A DNA stretch of 64,000 bases from Pontibacter qinzhouensis (GCF_008017455.1 NZ_VRTY01000007.1:1-64000), one strand, 5' to 3'. Positions 46,024 through 55,577 are shown, counted from the first letter of the stretch. The notes: generated by a model not told the origin, from the sequence alone. Numbers and translations are program-made.

Positions 46024-46146
46024 GCCAGCTCCTATGAAGGCCTTTAATCTATTTTTAAATCAATGGCTTACACAGCAAAGCAACTGAAAGGCCTGTGAAT
46101 AATTATTTACTGATGTTACGCATTAATGCGACCAGCAAAGTGAAAA

Positions 46147-46196
46147 AGTGTTAGAACCAATTTAAAGGAGACTTCCTGATAAATGTGCGCAACATC
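46147..46196 (+). repeat. Second repeat family, copy 1
   Basis: A stretch starting AGTGTTAGAACCAA and ending TGTGCGCAACATC is close to a copy at 48358-48406 in the same orientation. The ending CATCAG pairs with CTGATG at 46110. Confidence 0.6.
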
Positions 46197-46298
46197 AGTT
46201 ATTAAGAGCAGATACCAGTTCAGTCTTCTTAGTTTAAATTATTCAAAATTTATGAAGCTGTTTTCAACTAAATGAACATTTTGCAACTTTCGCTTCTA

Positions 46299-46355
46299 AA
46301 TTATTCTAATGAATACAGCCTCCAGAAGGTTTAACATCCAAATTTTGCCAAGGGT
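46299..46355 (-). repeat. 57-bp dispersed repeat, copy 17
   Basis: On the minus strand it reads ACCCTTGG, CCTTCTGGAGGC and TTCATTAGAATAATT. It is in sense 116 bp after the stop of the 46472 gene. Confidence 0.9.
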
Positions 46356-46471
46356 CTACCCGGCATGTTTAAGTCGAATGAACTTGGGAAATATTCAATT
46401 ATATTCTCAACAATGTATGTCGGCTGGTAAGAAACAGTTTAGATTTATTAAGACCTCTTAAGCAAGCTATA

Positions 46472-46903
46472 CTAGTTCTGATCCTGGTAACCTCCTGGTT
46501 GGGCAGATGAGGGATTGCTTTGTGCTTCTTTCGGAACGCCCATTTTCTCTTCGCGCCGCTGCTGGTACTGGGCAAATTGCACAGGCGAGAGGACTTCCTT
46601 TATCTGCGATAGCCTTGTCTGGCCGATCATGTCCATTTGCTGCATCAGCATTTTCGGGTTGTCTTTGTATTGATTTTTGGCGGCTTCGGCATGCTGCATG
46701 CTTGCCAGGTTAATAGCTCCTACTTTTTTCACCTGATCTGGCGTTAAGCCAAGGTGTTTGGCCATACCAGCTGTTATTTCCTGTGCACGCTGCTCCACTG
46801 TTTTACCTGAGGCAGGAGTTGCTTTTTTGGCGGCAGAAGTGGTTTGTGCAAAAGCAGCAGGAGTTCCTATTGCCAGTAGCAAAACAAAAAGTATATGTTT
46901 CAT
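46472..46903 (-). CDS. Spy/CpxP-like periplasmic protein
   Basis: The 143-residue protein has a signal peptide (ending AFAQ). The mature part is helical with LGLTPDQVKKVGAI and LSQIKEVLSPVQFAQYQQRREEK, the LTPxQ pattern of Spy/CpxP-like and DUF4890-like periplasmic proteins, and a low-complexity Gln/Pro-rich tail. ATG 46903 starts the signal peptide; an upstream alternative is less likely. A chaperone-like role is a family-level suggestion. Confidence 0.75.
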   Translation of the reverse strand: MKHILFVLLLAIGTPAAFAQTTSAAKKATPASGKTVEQRAQEITAGMAKHLGLTPDQVKKVGAINLASMQHAEAAKNQYKDNPKMLMQQMDMIGQTRLSQIKEVLSPVQFAQYQQRREEKMGVPKEAQSNPSSAQPGGYQDQN

Positions 46904-47037
46904 AAAGTTAAAAGTCTTTGGTACTTGTGTGTTAGCACATGTCGGAATCAATGCTATTTAGTTTACTGCTTTTTTACAACAATCATTCCGCAAATTAAAA
47001 TTCTGCAACTGCCTACCACGCAAAGCAGCTGTGGCCC

Positions 47038-48090
47038 TTATGATTCGCTGTGGAAATAAACTTTATAAAAGTGCATGTTGCGATCCTCGTCATACCCGCG
47101 CTCCATGAACTGCTCGCTTTGCTCCGGGTTGTAGCCACTTAATTTTATTTCTATTTGGGTATCCAGTTTAATGAAATTTTTAAACTTGCGTTTCATGTTA
47201 CGAACTGTGGCTTTGTTTATGGTAAAGTCATCGAACTGCTCTATGCCGCGCTCTTCAGCAAAACTTTGCGAGTAGTTTTTAAACCGCTCCGCAGACTCAG
47301 GTTCATCAATTACGCTGCTGGTAAACTCCTCCAGGTCAAACGTCTCGTTTTTGGAGAAATAATCTACTGAGCGGTTTATAAAATCGATCTGGTCTTTTTT
47401 GCTGTCTTTCTGGGCATACACTTCCTCCGAAAAATCTTTACAAAGATTCAGGTAGGTTTTGGTGGTAAAGTTGGTGTCTTTCAACTCGGTTACGTGCAGA
47501 AAATCCTCTTTCCAAAACACTGCATCTGTACTGTTAGCGTCAACCAGCTTAACCCGATAACCATCCTCCGCTTCTGTGTTAAAAATCATGCAGCCTTTGT
47601 CTACACTTTTTACATTAACCCCGGAGTGGTAATTCAGTGCCAGGTCTTCTTCTTCATCCTGAAACGTCAGGAAAGTATCTTTATTCTCCGATTTAAAAAT
47701 GCCGATGGCATCTACTGTTGTTCCTTCTTCCAGGCCGCAGCCGGAAAAGTAGGCGATGTACAGTTCTCCGCTTTTTACCTTCGGGTGGTCCGACTGCTCA
47801 TATAAGTGGTTCAGTATGTGAATGGAGTACTCATAGAAATTCTCCGGTTTACCAAAGATAAGAGTGGCATACGCAAACAGCTCATTTAAAGTAAGGTCGG
47901 AGGTATGGGTAAAACGAAAAAACTCTTCTTGCTTAAATGGTGAAAGGAAATACCCTAACAGCAGGTTCGTCAGCTGCTCATCCCGCAGATCTACTAGGTC
48001 CTTCGATACGATAACACCTTCTTCTTTTGCTTTGTTGCCTACCCGGTGAACTGCCAGCTTGTGGAGTTGCACTAACTTTTTGTCGGTCAT
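47038..48090 (-). CDS. Nucleoid-associated protein, NdpA/YejK family
   Basis: The 350-residue protein matches the 37-kDa nucleoid-associated protein family. Visible segments are LHKLAVHRVGNKAKEEGV at the N-terminus, KSGELYIAYFSGCGLEEGTTVDAIGIFKSE near residue 105 and FWKEDFLHV near residue 193. No signal or membrane segment is present. The function of the family in DNA organisation is not well characterised, and some copies occur near defence or mobile genes; none is seen here. Confidence 0.88.
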   Translation of the reverse strand: MTDKKLVQLHKLAVHRVGNKAKEEGVIVSKDLVDLRDEQLTNLLLGYFLSPFKQEEFFRFTHTSDLTLNELFAYATLIFGKPENFYEYSIHILNHLYEQSDHPKVKSGELYIAYFSGCGLEEGTTVDAIGIFKSENKDTFLTFQDEEEDLALNYHSGVNVKSVDKGCMIFNTEAEDGYRVKLVDANSTDAVFWKEDFLHVTELKDTNFTTKTYLNLCKDFSEEVYAQKDSKKDQIDFINRSVDYFSKNETFDLEEFTSSVIDEPESAERFKNYSQSFAEERGIEQFDDFTINKATVRNMKRKFKNFIKLDTQIEIKLSGYNPEQSEQFMERGYDEDRNMHFYKVYFHSES

Positions 48091-48732
48091 TCTTTTTTCT
48101 GAATCACTTTTTGTAAAGCTGCAAAGGTACGCGAACCACGCCCAATGGCAATTATTTTATCCTGAAGATTTAGTATCCTGATGCCCGAACTCATCAGAGA
48201 ATATGCTAAAGAGAAGGTAGTGGAATGATTTATCGATACAATGAAGCTATTGTATTCCTGCCCTCTCTATCTTAGCATAATGGGTTTTAAAACAGCTTAT
48301 TAGACTTTTACAATGCATCAGTAAAGCTTAAGGGCACCGGATGAAGGAGTAACTAAGAGTGTTAGAACTAACTTATAGGAACTGCCTGGTAGATGTGCGT
48401 AACATCCGAAAGTAATTGATGTCTGGAATTACAAGATTTTACTACCGGCCTCTGTGCGTAGTACCAGTTCAATCGCATCAGGACATAAGCCGGTAGCAGC
48501 TGCAGTAACTATAGGAGTTTTAGGGAAAGGCATCGGTAGTTTACTTGCAGCCACAGGTTTTTACTCAACTGTTTTTATAAATTCTCTATTTTTTTATAAC
48601 TGAAAATCAATGTGTTAAACCAATCAATCCTGATGGTCCATAGATGTTATTTTATTCATGGCACGGTTTTTCTATTTACACAAACAGCTGCGCAGCTCCA
48701 AAATAGTTTCAAACATTTAATGGAGAGGAATC
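48091..48732. other. Divergent intergenic region
   Basis: It holds the second copy of the second repeat family (48358-48406). No gene is credible. Confidence 0.55.
48358..48406 (+). repeat. Second repeat family, copy 2
   Basis: It begins AGTGTTAGAACTAA and ends TGTGCGTAACATC, and lies 2.2 kb from copy 1 in direct orientation. The two copies bracket the Spy-like and NdpA genes. Confidence 0.6.
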
Positions 48733-49416
48733 ATGAGAAATATCATCATACTAATGGCGATGGCTGTGGTGCTGGGTTTATCGGCATCATCGGCTTTGGC
48801 GCAGCAGCAACCTGTGCGCCTTGGCATCAAAGCCGGGCTAAATATGGCTAACTGGCAAGGAGAGAGCGTAAAGAGCGCTAACAGTTTAATCGATTTTACT
48901 AACGGGGCGGTAACGCAGCGGATGCGGGAGGGGTTTCATGCCGGAGCTTTTATCTCCATACCCATCGCACCCGGCTTCGAAATAGAACCCGGCCTGTTAT
49001 ATTCACAAAAAGGTACCCGTTTAACAGGAACCTTACCTTTTGAGATAACAGATATTCTAAACGTTAGAGCGACTCTCACAAACAAAGCAGAATACCTTGA
49101 CCTACCTATTCTGGCAAAGGTGTATGTTGGCGAGGGCTTCCATATTTTTGCAGGTCCGCAGGTGTCTTACCTGCTCTCAAATAAAGTTCGTGCAAGGGCA
49201 GGGGCGCTTGGTATTAACCTGCTTAACACAGAGTGGGACATGAAAAGCGGGATGCGTGAAATAGACTTTGCTCTTACAGGAGGTGTCGGCTACCGCTTCA
49301 ATAGTGGCTTTAACCTTAGTGCCGGCTACGACTTCGGCCTTAGCCCTATCGACAATGCCGCTACTTTTAGAACATATAACAGTGTAGTGAAAGCCTCTGT
49401 TGGTTTTGCCTTTTAA
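48733..49416 (+). CDS. PorT/OMP_b-brl_2-family outer membrane protein
   Basis: The 227-residue protein has a signal peptide ending ALAQ and eight or so amphipathic beta-strands. The typical start of this family is visible: VRLGIKAGLNMANWQGES and EPGLLYSQKG. Later segments PILAKVYVGEGFHIFAGPQVSYLLS and the C-terminal ASVGFAF end fit an outer-membrane beta-barrel assembled by BAM. Function is unknown. A terminator follows at 49487-49523. Confidence 0.9.
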   Translation: MRNIIILMAMAVVLGLSASSALAQQQPVRLGIKAGLNMANWQGESVKSANSLIDFTNGAVTQRMREGFHAGAFISIPIAPGFEIEPGLLYSQKGTRLTGTLPFEITDILNVRATLTNKAEYLDLPILAKVYVGEGFHIFAGPQVSYLLSNKVRARAGALGINLLNTEWDMKSGMREIDFALTGGVGYRFNSGFNLSAGYDFGLSPIDNAATFRTYNSVVKASVGFAF

Positions 49417-49486
49417 GATATAAACTTCGTGTTCAGAATTTTACCATCAGTAGTAGAAAGAGTAACTCGTCATTTTGTGAAATAAG

Positions 49487-49523
49487 AAAGCCTGTGAAGT
49501 CACAGGCTTTTACTTTTTTTGCT
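49487..49523 (+). terminator. Terminator of the porin-like gene
   Basis: A 10-bp perfect stem AAAGCCTGTG/CACAGGCTTT with a 4-nt loop is followed by a T-rich run. It may also act for the minus-strand gene from the other side. Confidence 0.85.
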
Positions 49524-49575
49524 AAGTACTGGTGAGATAGAGATGCGGGAACAAGATAACCTGCTTCTTTATGTG

Positions 49576-50214
49576 TTAAGATTTTTTGTAAGGGAAGTTT
49601 TTAGAGGAGTTTTTCATAAGTGCATTCGACAAGGATTGTCTGCTACTGCCTACGCTGCCAGAAGCAGTGTAATCATATTTCCACATCAGGTCGCCCTTTT
49701 CTCCTTCATGCACTGTTATGGTGGTGTTTACACTGTTAGTAGCGCCCCAGGCACCCACAAGTAAACCCACTGCAATGGCAGCACCATCAGACATAGGTTT
49801 AGACATAGTTGCTTTACCCGATACCACAGCATCAACTCCTAAAATTTGGCAAAGTTCATCTTTAGAATAGGAGCGTAGGTCCTCGTACGAAATAAAGGCA
49901 CCGTTTAAAATAGCATTTGTTTTAGACACATCCTGAAAAGTGACAGAGTATTTGTTTTTACTCACTTGCTTTAAGAAATAACCGTACACATCGCCTTGAA
50001 GGCCATACCCATAATCACGCTGCTGGTCTTGCAGCATGTCAACGGTAACACCTTTTGGTAAACGCTTGGCTTCTATCAGCACCTCAAAAGGAAGAATAGC
50101 AACAACTTTGTGCTTCTGTTTAACAGAGGCAAAATTATTGGCCTGGTAAATTTGAGGGCCGCATCCAGACAAAAATGTTGTTGCAAGAAAAAGGACAAGT
50201 AGAATTTTTTTCAT
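49576..50214 (-). CDS. Putative lipoprotein
   Basis: The 212-residue protein starts with a signal and lipobox LSGC (Cys18). The mature part has VVAILPFEV, an alpha/beta segment around LQGDVYGYFLKQV and a glycine-rich hydrophobic stretch (DGAAIAVGLLVGAWGA) near residue 150. The layout resembles GNA1162-like or CsgG-like accessory lipoproteins, but I am not certain. ATG 50214 is chosen because the 29 residues upstream do not belong to a signal peptide. Confidence 0.72.
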   Translation of the reverse strand: MKKILLVLFLATTFLSGCGPQIYQANNFASVKQKHKVVAILPFEVLIEAKRLPKGVTVDMLQDQQRDYGYGLQGDVYGYFLKQVSKNKYSVTFQDVSKTNAILNGAFISYEDLRSYSKDELCQILGVDAVVSGKATMSKPMSDGAAIAVGLLVGAWGATNSVNTTITVHEGEKGDLMWKYDYTASGSVGSSRQSLSNALMKNSSKNFPYKKS

Positions 50215-50817
50215 GATAAACGATAAGTTATAGTATGGTAAAGCAGGTACAACAAAATATGCCAAAACCAGCCGGAAAGCTGTATGGTTTGCACAGAACA
50301 CATTTTTAGGTAGTTTAAATAAGGATACTCTAAAGTAGAAGGATTAATTGAATAAGTAAAATTTTTAGAAGAATATATTTTTACCTATTCTTTTTCCAAA
50401 AGTCTATACCTCAAGAACATACTACTAACTAAGGTCTGTATGTGTAGTGCGTAAGCCAAGAATCGGAGAACCTGCTGCTGCACCACCTAATTGATTAAAA
50501 ATAATAGTTCTCTAGTCACATCGTAAACATCTCCTGCAGGAATCTCATTTACCTTATAGGGCAATTGCTGCTGCCAGGAAGTTTAAATAATTAGCCAGAT
50601 ACAATAAATCTGGTAAAGGTTTATTATTTTGGCCTTTTCTAGACTTTGCCTCACTAGATTAGCAGGAATTTGTAACTTTTTCTAAAGGACTGGCTTCTGA
50701 TTCGATCTGTTACGCTGTGGCAACGGAAGGAAATTCAACAATAAAATCTTTTAAAAAAAACAGCAAACAGGTTTAGCAAAGTAGCAGGAACCAGCGCTTT
50801 AAAATAAACACCAGATT
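50215..50817. other. Divergent intergenic region
   Basis: I see no repeat copy, hairpin or gene here; the stretch presumably holds promoters for the flanking genes. Confidence 0.5.
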
Positions 50818-51702
50818 ATGGCCACTTTACTAGAATTGATTGGCAATACCCCATTAGTGGAATTAAAAACAATCTCGACCAACCCAAATGTTAAACTGCT
50901 GGGGAAACTGGAAGGTAATAACCCTGGAGGCAGTGTAAAAGATCGTGCCGCTTATGGCATGATAAAAGGAGCCTTAGACCGTGGAGAATTAAAACCCGGC
51001 ATGAAGCTAATTGAAGCCACCAGCGGCAACACCGGCATTGCACTGGCTATGATTGCACGCATGTTTGAGGTAGAGATTGAATTGGTGATGCCAGCGAATG
51101 CCACCAGAGAGCGTGTGTTAACTATGGAAGCCTTTGGAGCTAAAGTTGTTTTAACGCCAGCCGAAGGCTCTATGGAAGCCGCTATAGATTATGTGCATGC
51201 CCAGGTGGCGCAGGGAGGTTACCTGATGCTGAACCAGTTTGCCAACCCCGACAACTACCTGGCGCACTACGAAACCACCGGACCTGAAATCTGGAACGAC
51301 ACTCAGGGTACTATTACCCACTTTGTATCTTCTATGGGCACGACAGGTACTATTATGGGTGTGTCGCGTTACCTGAAGGAACAGAACGAACAGGTACAGA
51401 TTGTTGGTACCCAACCAACGGAGTGTTCACAGATTCCTGGTATCAGGAGATGGCCCAAAGAGTACTTGCCAAAAATATTTGAGCCGGAGCGCGTAGATAT
51501 TGTTATTGACGTATCTCAGGCAGAGGCAACTGCCATGACACGCCGCCTTGCCCGGGAAGAAGGCCTTTTTGCCGGTATGAGCAGTGGAGGGGCCGTGGCA
51601 GCCGCTCTTAAACTAATGGACACCATAACCGAAGGTGTGATTGTCTGCATCATCTGCGACCGTGGCGACCGTTACCTCTCCTCTGATTTGTTTGGCAATT
51701 GA
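50818..51702 (+). CDS. cysM: Cysteine synthase B
   Basis: The 294-residue PLP enzyme makes L-cysteine from O-acetylserine and sulfide or thiosulfate. The PLP lysine is in NPGGSVKDRAA (Lys41), the substrate loop is EATSGNTGIALA, and the phosphate-binding glycine loop is SSMGTTGTIMG. The motif QIPGIRRWPKEYLP and the short C-terminus are typical of CysM instead of CysK. It is monocistronic with a terminator at 51740-51778. Confidence 0.95.
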   Translation: MATLLELIGNTPLVELKTISTNPNVKLLGKLEGNNPGGSVKDRAAYGMIKGALDRGELKPGMKLIEATSGNTGIALAMIARMFEVEIELVMPANATRERVLTMEAFGAKVVLTPAEGSMEAAIDYVHAQVAQGGYLMLNQFANPDNYLAHYETTGPEIWNDTQGTITHFVSSMGTTGTIMGVSRYLKEQNEQVQIVGTQPTECSQIPGIRRWPKEYLPKIFEPERVDIVIDVSQAEATAMTRRLAREEGLFAGMSSGGAVAAALKLMDTITEGVIVCIICDRGDRYLSSDLFGN

Positions 51703-51739
51703 GGTTAAATTAGAGATGCTGGATTTTTCAGTTTGATCA

Positions 51740-51778
51740 AAAAAAGGAGTACAAGTTTTGGCTTGTGCTCCTTTTTTG
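51740..51778 (+). terminator. Terminator after cysM
   Basis: A 16-bp stem with one G-U pair, AAAAAAGGAGTACAAG with its partner, encloses a 6-nt loop, and is followed by T-rich sequence. Confidence 0.9.
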
Positions 51779-51863
51779 TTAACTGGTTGATTCTAGCAGG
51801 CAGGTTCTCGAAATATTTTAAAAAATTATAAAGGCTATTTTTAACAACTTAACCTCTTGATGC

Positions 51864-53690
51864 CTAAATAGTTGCTTTCCGGCCTTTGTTCTGCTCTTTC
51901 AGGTATTCCATCAGGGGCTGAAAGTAGGCGACCATGGCGCGGGCACTGAGTTCTTCGCCGGTTTTGTCTTTCAGCATTTGTCGCCAGTCGGCACTTGCAC
52001 CTGGGTACATAATTTCTTTTAGGAAAGCGCCCACTTCTTTGCTGCCATAATAGTTGGTGGCGTGCGGGTCCTGCTTCAGAATGTTCTTGGCAATGTGGTC
52101 GTGCAGTTGAAACAAGATGACATACGACAAGGCATAATCATAATACTGCGCGGCATCATCGTTAATATGTGTTTTGGTGGTGGCATCGGTAAAAGCTTCG
52201 CCTCGTTCAGCAGGAGGTGCCATTCCCTGGTATTTCTTAGTTAATTCCCACCAGCGCTTGTTTAACTGATCTTCCGGAAGGTTTTTGGCATAGAAATCGT
52301 GTTCCCACTCACTCATAACCCCGGAGGCAAACGGAATGAATACCACGTAACTAAGCGCCTCTTTCAGTAATGTCTGGATCTCGTCTGTTTCTGTAGAGGC
52401 ATCAACCAGCTGCAGTTCAGCCAGAAACGGCTTTTGCATAGCCGCCAGCCCCATCAGGCTTCCCATGGCTTCGTGGTAGGCTCTGTTCGCACCTCCCCGT
52501 AAAAGCACTGGCACATCTGGGTTGGTGTAGGTCATATAATAATAAATATGGCCTAGTTCATGATGAGTGGTCTCGTACCAATCGGCATTAGGCTCTACAC
52601 TCATCAGGCTACGCACATCGGTACCCAGGTCCATGTGCCAGGCCGAGGCGTGGTTGTTCTTTTTGTAATTGGCAGTAGCAGGCAAGGGGTAAAGACTCGA
52701 CTTTTCGTAGAAGGATTTTGGTAGCTCCGGGAAGCCCAAGCTGGTATAAAACCGCTCGGCCTGCTCCACCAGCCATTTATCGCCTTTCGCCTTAAGAGCG
52801 CCATCCAGGTCCAGTCCTTTTACTTCTACTATCGCGCTCCAGTCCTGGCCCCAGCGGTTGGGGAGCCAGTGGGCAGGCAGCATATCGGGCACCTGCTTTA
52901 CGCCATACTGTTTTGCCAGCTCATACCGGGCATAGGTATGCAGCTCGCGGTAAAGCGGCAGTAGTTCCTGGTTCAGTTGCTGCATCAGTTCCATCATTTC
53001 TTCGCGCGAAAAGCCGTAATCGGATGCCTGGTAACTGAAGTAGTCGTCGTAGCCAAGGCTCTGCACCGTTTGGTTGCGCAGGTCACGTAGCTTCAGAATG
53101 CCTTCGCGCAGGCCTTTGCCTACTTCTTTGCTCGATTCCCAGGCCGCCAGCCGCTTCTGAACATTCTTTTCAGAACGCAAAATTTTATCGATGTCGTTGG
53201 TGGTAGCCGATTTGCCATTCAACTTATAATCGAACCCATAAAGCTTTTCGGTTTGCTCGGTTTCTGCTTTAATGCGCGCTTTTACCACCTCCGGCACCGT
53301 TTGCGGGTTATTGGCCGCTGCATACAGAATCTCCTCCAGTTGCAGTACCTGCAGGTTGGTAAGTTCCTCTTTCTGCTCCAGGTAAGTGCGCGCCTGTTTT
53401 ATGTTATCGCTGCTGCCTGTAAAGCGTGCCAATGCCTCGTTCGCCTGCCGTGTGGCGACTGCATTGGTAGAGTCACCTTCCACAATACGGGTGTTGGAGG
53501 CCCATTCTGCCTCAGCGGAGGCAGTGTACAGCTGCTGGTATTCTTTTGAGTACTCATCCAGAAACTCCTGCGCGTCCTGTTGTATGGTGGTGGCTTCTGC
53601 GGTAATGGCAGTAGTAGCCGTTTCTGACTTTTGGCTGGAGCAGGAAAAAAGCAAGGCAGCCGTCAAGCCGGTTAAAATGATTCTTTTCAT
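51864..53690 (-). CDS. M2-family peptidyl-dipeptidase (ACE-like) lipoprotein
   Basis: The 608-residue protein has a lipobox LFSC, so it is anchored at the cell surface or periplasm. The zinc motif HELGH sits in YETTHHELGHIYYY and the third ligand Glu in AYHEAMG. Other angiotensin-converting-enzyme family segments are SYQASDYGFSREEMM, LPAHWLPNRWGQDW and AWHMDLG. It would release dipeptides from oligopeptides. Length is full for a single-domain M2 enzyme. Monocistronic. Confidence 0.94.
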   Translation of the reverse strand: MKRIILTGLTAALLFSCSSQKSETATTAITAEATTIQQDAQEFLDEYSKEYQQLYTASAEAEWASNTRIVEGDSTNAVATRQANEALARFTGSSDNIKQARTYLEQKEELTNLQVLQLEEILYAAANNPQTVPEVVKARIKAETEQTEKLYGFDYKLNGKSATTNDIDKILRSEKNVQKRLAAWESSKEVGKGLREGILKLRDLRNQTVQSLGYDDYFSYQASDYGFSREEMMELMQQLNQELLPLYRELHTYARYELAKQYGVKQVPDMLPAHWLPNRWGQDWSAIVEVKGLDLDGALKAKGDKWLVEQAERFYTSLGFPELPKSFYEKSSLYPLPATANYKKNNHASAWHMDLGTDVRSLMSVEPNADWYETTHHELGHIYYYMTYTNPDVPVLLRGGANRAYHEAMGSLMGLAAMQKPFLAELQLVDASTETDEIQTLLKEALSYVVFIPFASGVMSEWEHDFYAKNLPEDQLNKRWWELTKKYQGMAPPAERGEAFTDATTKTHINDDAAQYYDYALSYVILFQLHDHIAKNILKQDPHATNYYGSKEVGAFLKEIMYPGASADWRQMLKDKTGEELSARAMVAYFQPLMEYLKEQNKGRKATI

Positions 53691-53862
53691 AAGATGTAGA
53701 TTCGTAGCTGTTGTGTTGTCCGAACCTCTAAATTACAAATTCCGCAGACTCTTACACGGAAGCAAATAAATAAAAAGCTGATGGCAGGAAGTAAGCTTGA
53801 ATTTTAATGGTTACCTACTAACATGTTTCAGGGAGATCCTATTGTGTACATTGTCAGGAGTG

Positions 53863-53919
53863 AATTATTTCAAGGAAATATGCCTCCAAAAGAATTTTAA
53901 GGAGAAAATTGCCAAGGGT
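53863..53919 (-). repeat. 57-bp dispersed repeat, copy 18
   Basis: On the minus strand it reads ACCCTTGG, TTCTTTTGGAGGC and TTTCCTTGAAATAATT. It is in sense 358 bp after the DUF2911 gene. Confidence 0.88.
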
Positions 53920-54202
53920 AAACTTATTTATTAGAATACATGCCTACTCTTATCGTTTAGGTTCAATCAGAAGGAGCTAGAAATCTATTCTTCAATGGCT
54001 GCTACAGATCGAATACCTTGGCCAGGTGCACACAATAAAAGTAGACTGTGCAGGTAGGGACCTCAAAAAAGAGCTGACATAACATAACAGCAACTTTGCG
54101 AACTTTATCTTCAAAGCCAACAGCTGAAGCTAGCGGATTTAGCCCACAAGATTTTTCCAGAATAACAACGTGTTTACAAATTAACCCGCAAGCAGCCAGG
54201 GT

Positions 54203-54259
54203 AATTATTCAAATAAAAATGGCCTTCCAAAGCGTTTTGCGCTCTGGAAGGCCAAGGGT
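54203..54259 (-). repeat. 57-bp dispersed repeat, copy 19
   Basis: Its core is a perfect 8-bp inverted repeat (GGCCTTCC/GGAAGGCC). It reads ACCCTTGG first and AATAATT last on the minus strand. It starts 18 bp after the stop of the DUF2911 gene in sense. Confidence 0.92.
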
Positions 54260-54277
54260 ACAAAGGATTAATTTTTT

Positions 54278-55147
54278 TTAAAAGCGCTTCTTTTTCCAGA
54301 TGGTATATGCAGCCTCAATTTCTCTGGCGTAAACTTTATAAGCTTCTGGCTCTGTGTTACCTAGCTGCATGGCTTTAGCTGTCAGGTTAGCTGCCTCCTG
54401 AAACTCCTGGTTCTGAGCGTACAGGCGGGCTTTTACCCAGTTGTTATAAAAGTTCTCTTTAATTGCAATCGATTTGTTTATCCAGGTAAGTGCCTCCTCA
54501 TGGTGCTCCTTTCTCGGAATCATATATTCAGCGCTCTGGGCCCAGATAAACCAGTCGTCGGAGCCTGATTCTTTTAGTGCCTGCCTGATGTTAGCGATAG
54601 CCTTTTTCTCCACCTCGGTCTCTATCTGCACCGTAACACGCGAATTTTCCCAGACCATGTGCAGCTTGCCCGTATTGGCGCCGATATCAGAAAACTGAAA
54701 CTGCATGGTTTCCTGTAAATCTATTTTCTGTGGAGTAACCCGTAAGTAGGCTACATCATTTAGTTCGTTATACCCCTCCAGGCCCCAAAGCGTAGTATCT
54801 TTGTTCAGCACAATGTTCCAATCCGTATCATTTTCCGGCAGTATGAAAAACGAGTAGGTTCCAGCCGGCACCCGCTCGTGGTTCAAATACACATCATCCG
54901 AAAACTTAATAAGTGTTGCTTCGTTAGCACCCGCACGCCATAAGGTGCCGTAAGGTACCAGGTTGCCGAAAATCTTACGGCCACGCACGCTTGGCGTATG
55001 GTACTGAATTGAAATTTCTGTTAAACCGATAGTCTGTTTCACAAACGCTTCCGGGCTCGCTTGCGGAAGTTTTAACTGCGCTAGCACAGGCTCACTGATC
55101 AGCACAGAGAGCAACAGCAACAGGAGGCTTAACAGGTATTTTGTCAT
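54278..55147 (-). CDS. DUF2911 domain protein
   Basis: The 289-residue protein has a signal peptide ending VLAQ. Residues about 28-165 match DUF2911, with QYHTPSVRGRKIFGNLVPYGTLWRAGANEAT and PAGTYSFFILP. The C-terminal part is helical and repeat-like (EEALTWINKSIAIKENFYNNWVKARLYAQ), resembling a TPR-like tail. The family is common in Bacteroidota and of unknown function. Repeat copy 19 lies directly after the stop. Confidence 0.88.
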   Translation of the reverse strand: MTKYLLSLLLLLLSVLISEPVLAQLKLPQASPEAFVKQTIGLTEISIQYHTPSVRGRKIFGNLVPYGTLWRAGANEATLIKFSDDVYLNHERVPAGTYSFFILPENDTDWNIVLNKDTTLWGLEGYNELNDVAYLRVTPQKIDLQETMQFQFSDIGANTGKLHMVWENSRVTVQIETEVEKKAIANIRQALKESGSDDWFIWAQSAEYMIPRKEHHEEALTWINKSIAIKENFYNNWVKARLYAQNQEFQEAANLTAKAMQLGNTEPEAYKVYAREIEAAYTIWKKKRF

Positions 55148-55393
55148 TCTAAGGAAGATATGCTACGTTATATAGAAGCAAACTGAAAAAATTATGCCAG
55201 ATACATCTGCTGATGTATCAAAATATAAAGTTAAGGAATAAAATTTAGAAGCTTTAAAAATTACAGGCTACCATAGCACGTTGATGTTCCAAATTAGCCT
55301 TGCCCTGCTGTTCAGGAAGAAAGGTTGAAATTTAACATTACGGTTATATTCGGCTGATTTTTTATAGGAAAGGCAAGAGAAAAACAAAAATAT

Positions 55394-55423
55394 TTTCATT
55401 TCTCAAATTTCCTGTTACTTTTG
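55394..55423 (+). promoter_or_regulatory. his operon promoter
   Basis: TTTC (near TTTG) is followed after 18 nt by TACTTTTG, an exact TAnnTTTG -7 element at 55416-55423. The start point would fall within a few bases of the leader ATG at 55432, giving a nearly leaderless transcript. Confidence 0.6.
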
Positions 55424-55431
55424 CAGCGCAT

Positions 55432-55530
55432 ATGAGCAAAACCACTATCTATACAGCCCTTTTTCATGCTGCAGCGCCTGCTGCCTGTGGTTCTGTTGCG
55501 CCTCATCATCACTTCCATCATTCCTCGTAA
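55432..55530 (+). CDS. hisL: Histidine operon leader peptide
   Basis: The 32-residue peptide, too short for ordinary gene finding, ends with the run HHHFHHSS, five His in six residues at codons 25-30 (55504-55521). It also has one His at codon 12. It lies directly upstream of hisG. The role is inferred: ribosome stalling at these codons when charged His-tRNA is scarce would control the downstream hairpins. A small hairpin spans its stop codon (55520-55537, ATTCCTC/GAGGAAT). Position, composition and hairpins together make this a strong call. Confidence 0.88.
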   Translation: MSKTTIYTALFHAAAPAACGSVAPHHHFHHSS

Positions 55531-55577
55531 GAGGAATAATATCATTATATCGCCCCGTCAGGCTAATGAAGCCGTAA

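Larger units (their letters stand above)
45837..46471. other. Intergenic region with two repeats and a second repeat family
   Basis: It holds a terminator, repeat copies 16 and 17 in opposite orientation, and one copy of a second repeat (46147-46196) with a nearby inverted arm at 46110-46124. Confidence 0.65.
53691..54277. other. Intergenic region with two repeats
   Basis: Repeat copies 18 and 19 lie in the same orientation, both downstream of the DUF2911 gene. No other feature is seen. Confidence 0.65.

Noticed and set aside
48612..48851. Plus-strand frame overlapping the start of the PorT-like gene
   Set aside because: The other frame begins with a signal peptide and continues as a full outer-membrane protein.
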